Source: Pseudomonas sp. PB101 | Lineage (GTDB): Bacteria; Pseudomonadota; Gammaproteobacteria; Pseudomonadales; Pseudomonadaceae | DNA length: 64,000 nt | Direction: 5' to 3' | Assembly (NCBI RefSeq): GCF_009764265.1 | Contig: NZ_RWIR01000060.1 | Span: 124,001-188,000, forward strand | Shown here: positions 40,051 through 48,726 of the stretch, piece after piece | Numbering within the stretch: the first letter of the stretch is position 1 | Layout of the letters: each line of letters starts with the position of its first letter | The notes under the pieces: generated by a model | The model's input: only the letters and a program-made list of their open reading frames with translations | Databases searched by the model: none | Told to the model about the DNA's origin: nothing | Made by a program: the position numbers and the translations under genes

Positions 40051-41475
40051 ATGTCGATACCACGCTTGAAGTCCTACCTTTCCATTATTGCTACCGTGCT
40101 GGTGCTCGGTCAGGCGGTCACCGCCCAAGCGGTCGAATTGCCTGACTTTACGCAACTGGTCGAACAGGCCTCGCCTGCGGTCGTGAACATCAGTACCACG
40201 CAAAAGCTGCCGGATCGCAAAGTCAACCAGCAGATGCCCGATCTCGAAGGCCTGCCGCCAATGCTGCGCGAGTTCTTCGAGCGGGGCATGCCGCCGCAAT
40301 CGCGCTCACCTCGTGACCGTCAACGCGAGGCAACCTCCCTGGGCTCGGGTTTCATCATCTCTCCTGATGGCTACATCCTGACCAATAACCATGTGATCGC
40401 CGATGCTGACGAAATCCTCGTTCGCCTGGCCGATCGCAGCGAAATGAAAGCCAAGCTGGTCGGTACCGATCCACGTTCCGACGTGGCGCTGCTGAAAATC
40501 GAAGGCAAGGATCTGCCGGTGCTCAAGCTCGGTAAATCCCAGGACCTGAAGGCCGGCCAGTGGGTGGTCGCTATCGGCTCGCCCTTCGGTTTTGACCACA
40601 CCGTGACCCAGGGCATCGTCAGCGCCGTCGGTCGCAGCCTGCCGAACGAAAACTACGTGCCGTTCATCCAGACCGACGTGCCGATCAACCCGGGTAACTC
40701 GGGCGGCCCGCTGTTCAACCTGAACGGTGAGGTGGTCGGGATCAACTCGCAGATCTATACCCGCTCCGGTGGTTTCATGGGTGTGTCGTTCGCGATTCCG
40801 ATCGACGTGGCCATGGATGTTTCCAATCAGCTGAAATCCGGTGGCAAGGTCAGCCGTGGCTGGCTGGGCGTGGTGATTCAGGAAGTGAGCAAGGACCTGG
40901 CCGAGTCGTTCGGTCTGGAGAAGCCGGCCGGTGCGCTGGTTGCCCAGATCCAGGATGACGGCCCGGCTGCCAAGGGTGGCCTGCAGGTTGGCGACGTAAT
41001 CCTGAGCATGAACGGTCAGCCAATCGTCATGTCGGCCGACCTGCCACACCTCGTTGGTGCATTGAAGTCCGGTGCCAAGGCCAATCTGGAAGTGGTTCGC
41101 GACGGCAAGCGCAAGAATGTGGAGCTGACCGTCGGTACAATTCCGGATGAAGGCGCGGAGATGGATGCGTTGCCAAAATCCAGCATCGAGCGCAGCAGCA
41201 ACCGCCTCGGTGTATCCGTGGTCGAGCTGACTGACGAGCAAAAGAAAACCTACGACCTCAAGGGTGGTGTGCTGATCAAGGAAGTGCAGGACGGTCCTGC
41301 CGCCATGATCGGCTTGCAGCCGGGTGATGTGATCACCCACCTGAACAACCAGGCCATCGGTTCCACCAAGGAGTTCGCGGAAATCGCCAAGGCGTTGCCA
41401 AAGAACCGCTCGGTGTCGATGCGGGTATTGCGTCAAGGTCGTGCAAGCTTCATCACTTTCAAGCTGGCTGAATAA
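40051..41475 (+). CDS. mucD: Periplasmic serine protease/chaperone MucD (DegP-like)
   Basis: 474 residues from ATG 40051, with CGGGAG upstream, equal in length to P. aeruginosa MucD. A signal peptide precedes the trypsin-like domain. The catalytic triad is visible as His in LTNNHVIADAD, Asp in DPRSDVALLKI and Ser in NPGNSGGPLFN. Two PDZ domains follow (GWLGVVIQEVS... and LGVSVVELTDEQ...). It degrades misfolded envelope proteins and so dampens AlgU activation. The 178-bp gap after mucB holds a hairpin and repeated motifs, so it may have its own promoter. Confidence 0.95.
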   Translation: MSIPRLKSYLSIIATVLVLGQAVTAQAVELPDFTQLVEQASPAVVNISTTQKLPDRKVNQQMPDLEGLPPMLREFFERGMPPQSRSPRDRQREATSLGSGFIISPDGYILTNNHVIADADEILVRLADRSEMKAKLVGTDPRSDVALLKIEGKDLPVLKLGKSQDLKAGQWVVAIGSPFGFDHTVTQGIVSAVGRSLPNENYVPFIQTDVPINPGNSGGPLFNLNGEVVGINSQIYTRSGGFMGVSFAIPIDVAMDVSNQLKSGGKVSRGWLGVVIQEVSKDLAESFGLEKPAGALVAQIQDDGPAAKGGLQVGDVILSMNGQPIVMSADLPHLVGALKSGAKANLEVVRDGKRKNVELTVGTIPDEGAEMDALPKSSIERSSNRLGVSVVELTDEQKKTYDLKGGVLIKEVQDGPAAMIGLQPGDVITHLNNQAIGSTKEFAEIAKALPKNRSVSMRVLRQGRASFITFKLAE

Positions 41476-41493
41476 CCGGTTTGACGGGTGAAT

Positions 41494-41524
41494 AAAAAAC
41501 CGCCTCGAAAGAGGCGGTTTTTTT
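41494..41524. terminator. Bidirectional rho-independent terminator
   Basis: AAAAAACCGCCTC-GAAA-GAGGCGGTTTTTTT lies 18 bp past mucD and serves both mucD and the convergent protease gene. Confidence 0.92.
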
Positions 41525-41552
41525 GTGTCCGGACTTTTGGTCTGCGAGGGCG

Positions 41553-42986
41553 TCAGCCCATCATGTCCTTGATCATGCGCTCCTGTTCCATCAGTTCGCG
41601 TTGCCGCGCATCGATCCGCGAAGATAGCGGGAAGTTGCTGCCGGCCTTGCGTTTGGCGAAGTCCAGTTGCTGGATGGCCTGCCTGTAGTCCCCGACCAGC
41701 GCAAAATATTCGGCGCGCGCCTGATGCAGGCCGATGATATTGCCCGACAGGCCACGCGTCTCGGCAACCTGATACCAAACGTCCGGGTCATCCGGACGCG
41801 ATTTGAGCAGGCCTTCGAAGGCTTTCTCCGCATCCGCGGTGCGGTTTTGCTTGAGTAGCAGGTCGACGCGCATCTGGTTCAGCGGGTAGTTGCCAGGGAA
41901 CTGGGTAATCAACCGGTCAACCCGGGACTGTGCGTCCGGCAGGCGATTGTTGGTGATGTCCAGGTCGACCTGGGCCAGGTTGTAGATGATTTCGTTGGGG
42001 GCCTTGGCCAGCAACTGCTTGAGGTTTTCCCGCGCTTCGTTCAGTTGACCACCCTTGATCTGGGCGATCGCCAGGCCGTAGCGTGCCACGTCGTTTTTCG
42101 GGCTCTCCTCGAGCTGGGCGCGGAAGCGTTTGGCGCCGAGCCCCGGGGTTTCCTCATAGATCAGCTGTACGCGTGCGCGGATCAACTGGTAGCGCATGCT
42201 GTCTTCGATACCGCCGATTGGAAACTGTTCGGCGCGGTTGCGGGTGTCGGCGATACGCGATTCGGTGACCGGGTGAGTCAGCAGGAATTCCGGTGGCTTG
42301 GCATCGTAGCGATACTGACGCCCCAGGCGCTCGAACATGGTGGGCATCGAGCGAGGATCGTAACCGGCCTTTTCCAGATTGAGGAGGCCGATACGGTCGG
42401 CTTCCTGTTCGTTCTGGCGGGAGAACCGCCGTTGTTCCTGGATGGCCGCTGCCTGTGTGCCGGCAATGGCCGCGATCCCGGCGTCACCCCCGCCTGCGGC
42501 TGCAATCACGATGCCGGCCAGCAATGCAGCCATCATCGGGACTTGCATGCGTTGTTGCGCTTCGACACCCCGGGCAAAGTGGCGCTGCGACAAGTGAGCC
42601 AATTCGTGCGCCAGTACCGAGGCATATTCGCCTTCGGTCTGGGCGTTGAGGAACAAGCCGCCGTTGACCCCGACGATCCCGCCCGGCGCCGCAAAGGCGT
42701 TGAGCTGCGGGCTGTTGATCAGGATGAACTCCAGGCGCCGGTCTGTGACCTGGCTGGTCTCCACCAGGCGGTAAACGCTGGATTCGACGTAATCCTTGAG
42801 CTGCGGATCGTTGAGTTGCGCAACCTGACTGCGCAGCATGGCCAGCCAGGCGCGGCCGAGCTGGTATTCCTGTTGTGGCGAGACAATGGCAGAACTGGCG
42901 TCGCCGAGTGACGGCAGGTCGTCGGCGAAGCCCGGTGAGGCGAGCAGGCAAGCGAGCGTCAGCAGGGTGGGGCGCAGAAATGTCAT
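41553..42986 (-). CDS. M48 family metalloprotease with TPR domain, BepA-like
   Basis: 477 residues from ATG 42986. A signal peptide (cleavage after GFA, residue 21) is followed by an M48 peptidase domain with the zinc motif HELAH at residues 127-131 and a downstream RQNEQEADRIGL that supplies the third zinc ligand. The C-terminal half has tetratricopeptide-like helices. The architecture matches E. coli BepA (YfgC), a periplasmic protease and chaperone that acts on the LptD/BAM assembly pathway. It ends convergently with mucD and is divergent from the TusA-like gene. Confidence 0.9.
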   Translation of the reverse strand: MTFLRPTLLTLACLLASPGFADDLPSLGDASSAIVSPQQEYQLGRAWLAMLRSQVAQLNDPQLKDYVESSVYRLVETSQVTDRRLEFILINSPQLNAFAAPGGIVGVNGGLFLNAQTEGEYASVLAHELAHLSQRHFARGVEAQQRMQVPMMAALLAGIVIAAAGGGDAGIAAIAGTQAAAIQEQRRFSRQNEQEADRIGLLNLEKAGYDPRSMPTMFERLGRQYRYDAKPPEFLLTHPVTESRIADTRNRAEQFPIGGIEDSMRYQLIRARVQLIYEETPGLGAKRFRAQLEESPKNDVARYGLAIAQIKGGQLNEARENLKQLLAKAPNEIIYNLAQVDLDITNNRLPDAQSRVDRLITQFPGNYPLNQMRVDLLLKQNRTADAEKAFEGLLKSRPDDPDVWYQVAETRGLSGNIIGLHQARAEYFALVGDYRQAIQQLDFAKRKAGSNFPLSSRIDARQRELMEQERMIKDMMG

Positions 42987-43084
42987 GCACAAAGCCTTAG
43001 TCGACAAAGACCTTACTGTAGCCGGACACCGGCGTTGCGACCAGATATTCTAGGCAGCTCAACCACCTGACCCGGAGTGAAGCA

Positions 43085-43324
43085 ATGACCGACGCTGTAG
43101 AGCATGACGTTGAACTGGACGCCAGCGGCCTGAATTGTCCCTTGCCATTGCTCAAGGCCAAGATGGAGCTCAACAAGTTGGCCAGTGGTGCGGTGCTCAA
43201 GGTCATTGCCACAGATGCCGGTTCGCAGCGCGACTTCCGCACCTTTGCCCGATTGGCCGGTCATACGCTGCTGCTTGAAGAAGAAGAGGCGGGTGTTTAC
43301 CGCTATTGGTTGAAAAAAGCCTGA
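43085..43324 (+). CDS. TusA/SirA-family sulfur-carrier protein
   Basis: 79 residues. LDASGLNCPLPLLKAKMELNKL contains the CPxP motif whose Cys accepts persulfide sulfur in TusA proteins. The rest is a compact two-layer alpha/beta fold. It may function in tRNA thiolation or in another sulfur-transfer role; Pseudomonas genomes have several paralogues, and this one next to a PerM-like gene is not necessarily TusA itself. Confidence 0.87.
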   Translation: MTDAVEHDVELDASGLNCPLPLLKAKMELNKLASGAVLKVIATDAGSQRDFRTFARLAGHTLLLEEEEAGVYRYWLKKA

Positions 43325-43355
43325 AACCTGCTGCGTTTGCTCCTAAGGATTATTG

Positions 43356-44426
43356 ATGTTCAAAGTGTTACGCGACTGGATTCAGCGCTATTTCTCCGAT
43401 GAAGAAGCGGTGGTGCTGGCTGTCCTGCTGTTTCTGGCGTTCACCGCCGTACTGACCCTGGGCGGCATGCTGGCCCCGGTGCTCGCCGGGATGGTGCTGG
43501 CGTACCTGATGCAGGGGCTGGTGGTGACCCTCGAGCGCCTGCGCGTGCCGGGCGGGGTCGCGGTGGGGCTGGTCTTTGCGCTGTTCATGGGGCTGTTGCT
43601 GGTGTTCATCGTGGTGGTCGTGCCGTTGCTCTGGCATCAACTGATCACGTTGTTCAACGAATTGCCCGGCATGCTCGCCAAGTGGCAGTCGCTGTTATTG
43701 CTGCTGCCCGAGCGCTATCCGCACCTGGTGTCCGATGAGCAAGTACTGCAGGCCATCGAAGTGGCGCGTGGCGAAATCGGCAAGTTCGGTCAGTGGGCAC
43801 TGACGTTCTCGCTGTCGAGCCTGCCATTGCTGGTGAACATCATGATCTACCTGGTGCTGGTGCCGATCCTGGTGTTCTTCTTCCTCAAGGACCGGGCCAT
43901 GATCGGCCAGTGGGTGCGTGGTTATCTGCCCCGAGAGCGGGCGCTGATCACCCGTGTCGCGCATGAGATGAACCGGCAGATCGCCAACTACATTCGCGGC
44001 AAGGTCATCGAAATCTTCATTTGCGGTGGCGTGACCTACATCGCCTTTGTCGTACTTGAGCTCAATTACGCGGCGTTGCTGGCATTGCTGGTGGGGATCT
44101 CGGTGGTAGTGCCCTACGTCGGTGCCGTGGTGGTGACCGTGCCGGTGTTTCTGATTGCGCTGTTCCAGTGGGGCTGGAGCGATCAGTTCATCTACCTGAT
44201 GGCGGTCTACGGGATCATCCAGACGCTCGATGGCAACGTGCTGGTGCCCTTGCTGTTCTCGGAAGCGGTCAACCTGCACCCGGTGGCGATCATCTGCGCG
44301 GTGCTGCTGTTTGGCGGGTTGTGGGGGTTCTGGGGGGTGTTCTTCGCGATTCCCCTGGCGACGCTGTTCAAAGCGGTGCTGGACGCTTGGCCGCGCAAGG
44401 AACCGGTGGTGGCGCCGCTGCTTTAG
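43356..44426 (+). CDS. AI-2E / PerM family transporter
   Basis: 356 residues from ATG 43356, with TAAGGA upstream. About eight membrane helices are visible, with the family's central conserved part near IMIYLVLVPILVFFFLKDR, the IRGKVIEIFICGGVTYIAFVVLELNYAALLALLVGI segment, and DGNVLVPLLFSEAVNLHPV. The family includes E. coli PerM and YdgG/TqsA; roles proposed for members include AI-2 export and Na+/H+ antiport. It follows the TusA-like gene after 31 bp. Substrate is unknown. Confidence 0.88.
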   Translation: MFKVLRDWIQRYFSDEEAVVLAVLLFLAFTAVLTLGGMLAPVLAGMVLAYLMQGLVVTLERLRVPGGVAVGLVFALFMGLLLVFIVVVVPLLWHQLITLFNELPGMLAKWQSLLLLLPERYPHLVSDEQVLQAIEVARGEIGKFGQWALTFSLSSLPLLVNIMIYLVLVPILVFFFLKDRAMIGQWVRGYLPRERALITRVAHEMNRQIANYIRGKVIEIFICGGVTYIAFVVLELNYAALLALLVGISVVVPYVGAVVVTVPVFLIALFQWGWSDQFIYLMAVYGIIQTLDGNVLVPLLFSEAVNLHPVAIICAVLLFGGLWGFWGVFFAIPLATLFKAVLDAWPRKEPVVAPLL

Positions 44427-44458
44427 CGGTCAGGCTTTATTTTCAGTGAGGCTGATGG

Positions 44459-44530
44459 CCTCTTCGCGGGCAAGCCCGCTCCCACAGGATCAGCGCAGTC
44501 CTTGTGGGAGCGGGCTTGCCCGCGAAGGCG
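44459..44530. repeat. REPIN
   Basis: CCTCTTCGCGGGCAAGCCCG and CGGGCTTGCCCGCGAAGG are inverted around a short spacer, between the convergent perM-like and bcp genes. Confidence 0.87.
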
Positions 44531-44550
44531 TACTGACAGACGCGGATGAA

Positions 44551-45024
44551 TCAGGCCTTGTTCAGCGCCTGAGCAGCCGCCAGAACTGCATCAACATGCC
44601 CCGGCACCTTCACGCCGCGCCATTCCTGACGCAGCACGCCGTTGGCGTCGATCAGGAAGGTGCTGCGATCCACGCCCATGTATTCCTTGCCATAGAGCTT
44701 TTTCAGCTTGATCACGTCGAACAGCTGGCAGATGGCTTCGTCCTTGTCGCTGATCAGCTCAAAGGGGAATTCCTGCTTGCACTTGAAGTTCTCGTGGGAC
44801 TTCAGGCTGTCGCGAGACACGCCGAACACTTCGGTATTGGCGGCCTTGAACGCAGGGTACTGATCTCGAAACCCCTGGCCCTCGGTGGTGCAGCCGGGCG
44901 TGCTGTCTTTCGGATAGAAGTAGATCACCACCTGCTTGCCCTTCAGGCCGGCGAGGCTGACGGTCTGCCCGCTGGTGGCGGGGGCTTCGAAATCGGCAAC
45001 CGGTTGGTCGATGGCAACGGCCAT
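44551..45024 (-). CDS. bcp: Thioredoxin-dependent peroxiredoxin Bcp/PrxQ
   Basis: 157 residues. The peroxidatic Cys45 lies in STPGCTTEGQ. The +5 position, where E. coli-type Bcp often has its resolving Cys, is Gln50 here. Cys82 in FKCKQEF is placed as in the subgroup that resolves through the alpha-3 helix, so a Cys45-Cys82 disulfide is likely. The enzyme reduces organic and hydrogen peroxides with thioredoxin in the cytoplasm. It lies 10 bp after gcvR on the same strand, the common Pseudomonas pairing. Confidence 0.93.
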   Translation of the reverse strand: MAVAIDQPVADFEAPATSGQTVSLAGLKGKQVVIYFYPKDSTPGCTTEGQGFRDQYPAFKAANTEVFGVSRDSLKSHENFKCKQEFPFELISDKDEAICQLFDVIKLKKLYGKEYMGVDRSTFLIDANGVLRQEWRGVKVPGHVDAVLAAAQALNKA

Positions 45025-45034
45025 GAAAGCTTCC

Positions 45035-45595
45035 TTACATTGGGTTCTGTGGGCGCCAGGGTTCGATCAGGGCGTCGAGGTTCAGCGCGTCGGCAAAATC
45101 CAGGAACTGATCGCGCAGCCAACTGATCTGCACGCCGGCCGGCAAGGTCACGGTAAACGTGGCGTTGAGCATGGTGCCGCCGGTCTGCGGAGCCTGATAG
45201 GTGTCGCAGGTCAGGTTTTCCAGCTCGACGTTGTGGTCCATGAAGAACTGGCACAGCTCGTTGATGATGTCCGAGCGGTAGGCCGAGCTGACATAAGCGA
45301 CGTACGGCAGGGCCTGTGGACGGTTTTCCAGGGCGGCGCTGCGTACCACGTTGACCGTGAACGCATGACGCTTGGCCAGCACTGGCAGGCTGCCTTCCAG
45401 GCGCGCCAGGGCATCCCAGCTACCGGAGATTTCCAGCACCAGCGCACTGCATTCGCCATGACGGGTCAGGCGGGAGGTGACCACGGCGCAGCGGTTTTCA
45501 TGGCTGGCGCGGCACAGGACGTTGGTCAGCTCCATGGGGTTGGCGCCGAGGGCACTGATGACAAGGAATTGTTCGCGAACTGTGGGGGTGGACAT
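45035..45595 (-). CDS. gcvR: Glycine cleavage system regulator GcvR-like
   Basis: 186 residues made of two ACT domains: EQFLVISALGANPMELTNVLCRASHENRCAVVTSRL starts the first (about 8-80), and PYVAYVSSAYRSDIINELCQFFMDHNVELENLTC starts the second (about 97-180). GcvR-type proteins bind glycine or interact with GcvA to control glycine cleavage genes in E. coli. It is co-oriented with bcp and divergent from dapA. Confidence 0.88.
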   Translation of the reverse strand: MSTPTVREQFLVISALGANPMELTNVLCRASHENRCAVVTSRLTRHGECSALVLEISGSWDALARLEGSLPVLAKRHAFTVNVVRSAALENRPQALPYVAYVSSAYRSDIINELCQFFMDHNVELENLTCDTYQAPQTGGTMLNATFTVTLPAGVQISWLRDQFLDFADALNLDALIEPWRPQNPM

Positions 45596-45862
45596 GCAGC
45601 ATTCCTAAAGCGATGAGCGGTCGGTACATCAAAGGGCTGATTTGCCGGGAGCGAGCCTGCGGATGCGAACTCAGAAAGCCCCGAGTGACAGCTTGCACCG
45701 TGCTCCGGCAGGGCGGGAGCGAGACGTGGCAACGCTGGATCAGGACTTGTGATGCCGAAAATGGAGGCTGGAACCCGACGGACGAGCTTGTCTGTACCGA
45801 TCAAAGTCTGAAGGGTAGCGAAAACCGGCGCCAAGGGGAATGGCGGCAGCACAGTACTTCGC

Positions 45863-45891
45863 TTGTGCAAGCAACTTGGCGCCAGTACCAT
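45863..45891 (+). promoter_or_regulatory. Candidate sigma-70 promoter of dapA
   Basis: TTGTGC (45863-45868), 17 bp and TACCAT (45886-45891) give a plausible promoter with optimal spacing about 33 bp before the dapA ATG. The rest of the 328-bp gcvR-dapA intergenic region (45596-45923) shows nothing recognisable apart from this. Confidence 0.45.
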
Positions 45892-45923
45892 TACGGCTCT
45901 CTTTTTCCGGCAGGAGCGGTTTC

Positions 45924-46802
45924 ATGATTGCGGGCAGTATGGTGGCACTGGTCACACCCATGGATGCACAGGGGCGTCTTGACTGGGACAGCCTCAGCAA
46001 ACTCGTGGACTTCCACCTTGAAAACGGCACCCATGCCATTGTCGCCGTCGGTACCACCGGCGAATCGGCGACCCTTGATGTCGATGAACACATCGCCGTC
46101 ATCAAGGCAGTGGTCAAGCAGGTCAATGGTCGCATCCCGGTAATTGCCGGCACCGGCGCCAATTCGACCCGCGAAGCTGTCGAATTGACCCGCAATGCCA
46201 AGGAAGCCGGCGCCGACGCCTGCCTGCTGGTCGTGCCGTACTACAACAAGCCGACCCAGGAAGGCCTGTACCTGCACTTCAAGCACATCGCCGAAGCGGT
46301 CGACATCCCGCAGATCCTCTACAACGTTCCCGGCCGCACCTCCTGCGACATGCAGGCCGAGACCGTGATCCGCCTGTCCACCGTGCCGAACATCATCGGT
46401 ATCAAGGAAGCGACCGGCGACCTAAAGCGCGCCAAGGCCATCCTCGACGGCGTGAGCAAGGACTTCATCGTCCTGTCCGGCGATGATCCGACCGCGGTCG
46501 AGCTGATCCTGATGGGCGGCAAGGGCAACATCTCCGTCACCGCCAACGTCGCCCCGCGTGAAATGGCCGATCTGTGCGAAGCCGCCCTCAAGGGTGATGC
46601 CGAGACTGCGCGGGCAATCAACGAAAAACTGATGCCGTTGCACAAGGACCTGTTCATCGAAGCCAACCCGATTCCGGTGAAGTGGGCTTTGGTCGAGATG
46701 GGCCTGATGCACCAAGGCATTCGCCTGCCGCTGACCTGGCTGAGCGCACCTTGTCACGAAACGCTTCGCACGGCCCTGCGCCAGTGCAGCGTCCTGGTTT
46801 AA
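45924..46802 (+). CDS. dapA: 4-hydroxy-tetrahydrodipicolinate synthase
   Basis: 292 residues from ATG 45924, the family length. The Schiff-base Lys161 lies in IIGIKEATGD, the catalytic Tyr in ILYNVPGRTSCD, and the N-terminal GTTGESATL loop binds pyruvate. The enzyme condenses pyruvate and aspartate semialdehyde at the first committed step of lysine and diaminopimelate synthesis. It is followed after 17 bp by bamC, a linkage conserved from E. coli (dapA-bamC) to Pseudomonas. Confidence 0.96.
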   Translation: MIAGSMVALVTPMDAQGRLDWDSLSKLVDFHLENGTHAIVAVGTTGESATLDVDEHIAVIKAVVKQVNGRIPVIAGTGANSTREAVELTRNAKEAGADACLLVVPYYNKPTQEGLYLHFKHIAEAVDIPQILYNVPGRTSCDMQAETVIRLSTVPNIIGIKEATGDLKRAKAILDGVSKDFIVLSGDDPTAVELILMGGKGNISVTANVAPREMADLCEAALKGDAETARAINEKLMPLHKDLFIEANPIPVKWALVEMGLMHQGIRLPLTWLSAPCHETLRTALRQCSVLV

Positions 46803-46819
46803 TTGAGGAAGTACAACGC

Positions 46820-47935
46820 ATGAAGCGAATGGCCGGACTTTCCGCACTTGCCTTGATTATCTCCAGCACCAGTGGCTGCGGATGGGTCTGGGGCCCGGAA
46901 GGTTATTTCCGTGACCGTGGTAGCGATTACCTGGAAGCGCAACAGACTGCACCGATGCAAATTCCGCCGGATGTGCAAACCGCCAAGCGTCTGGATCCGC
47001 TGTTGCCGATCCCGCGCAACGTGGCCGATGACACCGCCACGGGCGAATACATCGTTCCTCGTCCGCAGCCGCTGACGGCGGCTGCCGACGCCAGTGCCTA
47101 CTCGCTGCAGAAGAGCGGCGGCACCAGCTCCATCCTGGCGCAGAACCCGCCGGCCGAAGTCTGGCCCGTGGCCGTTCAGTTCTTCCAGGACAACGGTTTC
47201 CGCCTGGATGAACAGCGTCCGCAAACCGGCGAATTCACCACGACCTGGCAGCATTCCGACGAACTGTCCGCCGCCGTGGCCAAGCGCCTGAGCGCGGCCG
47301 GCGTCAGCACCGACAGCGAAACCCGCGTGCGGGTGCGCATCGAACCAGGCGTGCAGCGCAACACCAGTGAAGTCTACGTGGTCAGCGCCGAGCGTCCTGC
47401 CGGCAGCACCGCCGACGTCGAGTTCACCAACCGTTCGGTCAACACTGGCCTGGACGCGGCACTGGTCGACGACATGCTCGCGAGCATGAGCCGTATCTCG
47501 GAGAAGGGCGGTTCGGTCTCCATGCTGGCTTCGCGTGATTTCGACGCACCCAGCCGTGTCAGCCTGAGCGAAGACGGCAGCGGCAACCCTGTGCTGAACG
47601 TCGGTACCGACCTCGACCGTGCCTGGTCGAGCGTAGGTCGTGCGCTGGAGCAAGGTGAATGGCGCGTTGAAGACATCAACCGCAGCCTGGGCCTGTACTA
47701 CATCAACCTGGCCGAAAAAGCCGAGAAGAAAGACGACAAGCCTGGTTTCTTCAGCAGCCTGTTCGGCAGTGCGCCGAGCAAGGAAGAGCAGGAAGCCCGT
47801 GCCGAGCGTTATCAGGTTCGCCTGAGCAAGGTTGGCGAGAACGTCCAGGTCACCGTCGAGAAGAACATCAACACCGTGGCGCCGGCAGATGTGGCGCGTA
47901 AAGTGTTGAGCAAGATTCAAGACAACCTGGGCTGA
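46820..47935 (+). CDS. bamC: Outer membrane assembly lipoprotein BamC
   Basis: 371 residues from ATG 46820, with TTGAGGAAG upstream. A lipoprotein signal ends in the lipobox TSGC, followed by an unstructured N-terminal segment (RGSDYLEAQQTAPMQIPPDV) that contacts BamD in E. coli. Two helix-grip domains follow (about 110-230 and 250-371). BamC (NlpB) is an accessory subunit of the BAM complex that inserts beta-barrel proteins into the outer membrane. It stops 4 bp before the next gene. Confidence 0.93.
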   Translation: MKRMAGLSALALIISSTSGCGWVWGPEGYFRDRGSDYLEAQQTAPMQIPPDVQTAKRLDPLLPIPRNVADDTATGEYIVPRPQPLTAAADASAYSLQKSGGTSSILAQNPPAEVWPVAVQFFQDNGFRLDEQRPQTGEFTTTWQHSDELSAAVAKRLSAAGVSTDSETRVRVRIEPGVQRNTSEVYVVSAERPAGSTADVEFTNRSVNTGLDAALVDDMLASMSRISEKGGSVSMLASRDFDAPSRVSLSEDGSGNPVLNVGTDLDRAWSSVGRALEQGEWRVEDINRSLGLYYINLAEKAEKKDDKPGFFSSLFGSAPSKEEQEARAERYQVRLSKVGENVQVTVEKNINTVAPADVARKVLSKIQDNLG

Positions 47936-47939
47936 TCCT

Positions 47940-48698
47940 ATGCGTTTTGCCGTTCTCGGCAGCGGCAGTCAAGGGAACGGCACGCTGATAGCCAGCGCTG
48001 ATACGTATGTATTGGTCGATTGTGGTTTCTCCCTGCGGGAAACCGAAAAACGCCTGCTGCGCCTGGGTGTGAACCCTGCGCAGCTGAGCGCGATACTCGT
48101 GACCCACGAACATGCCGACCACGTGCATGGCGTGGGTTTGCTGTCTCGGCGCTACAATCTGCCTGTATACCTCAGTCGCGGGACCTTGCGCGGGATGCGC
48201 AAACCGATAGAACCCGCAGGCTTTGTGGCCGGCGGCGAGCAACTGCAGATCGGCGACTTGAGCATCGACGTCATTGCCGTGGCCCATGATGCTTTGGAGC
48301 CGACGCAATACGTGTTCAGTGACGGGGAGCGGCGTTTCGGCCTGCTGACCGACCTGGGCTCGTACTGCAACAAGGTGCTGGACGGCTATCGCGACCTCGA
48401 TGCATTGATGATCGAGGCCAACCACTGCCGTGACAGGCTGGCTCGCGGTCACTACCCGTACTTTCTCAAGCAGCGGGTAGGCGGTGAACTGGGACATCTG
48501 AACAACCATCAGGCGGCATTCCTGGTGGCCGAGTTGGGCTGGAAAGACCTGCAACACCTGGTCCTGGCCCATCTGAGCAGCAAGAACAACCTGCCGCAGC
48601 TGGCCCGGCAATGTTTTGTCGACACCCTCGGGTGCGACCCGGACTGGCTGCAACTGGCCGATCAAGATTCAGGGCTCGACTGGCGCCACATCGCCTAG
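47940..48698 (+). CDS. Metallo-beta-lactamase-fold hydrolase, YycJ/WalJ-like
   Basis: 252 residues. The metal-binding signature THEHADHVHG near residue 55 and the further acidic/His ligands in LTDLGS and LIEANH are intact. The N-terminus FAVLGSGSQGNGTLI is typical of the YycJ group, proposed to be a 5'-to-3' DNA exonuclease. It lies tightly between bamC and purC, which suggests an operon dapA-bamC-mbl-purC. The biochemical role here is unproven. Confidence 0.87.
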   Translation: MRFAVLGSGSQGNGTLIASADTYVLVDCGFSLRETEKRLLRLGVNPAQLSAILVTHEHADHVHGVGLLSRRYNLPVYLSRGTLRGMRKPIEPAGFVAGGEQLQIGDLSIDVIAVAHDALEPTQYVFSDGERRFGLLTDLGSYCNKVLDGYRDLDALMIEANHCRDRLARGHYPYFLKQRVGGELGHLNNHQAAFLVAELGWKDLQHLVLAHLSSKNNLPQLARQCFVDTLGCDPDWLQLADQDSGLDWRHIA

Positions 48699-48726
48699 CC
48701 CATCTACTTAGCAAGCGGAGCCCATC

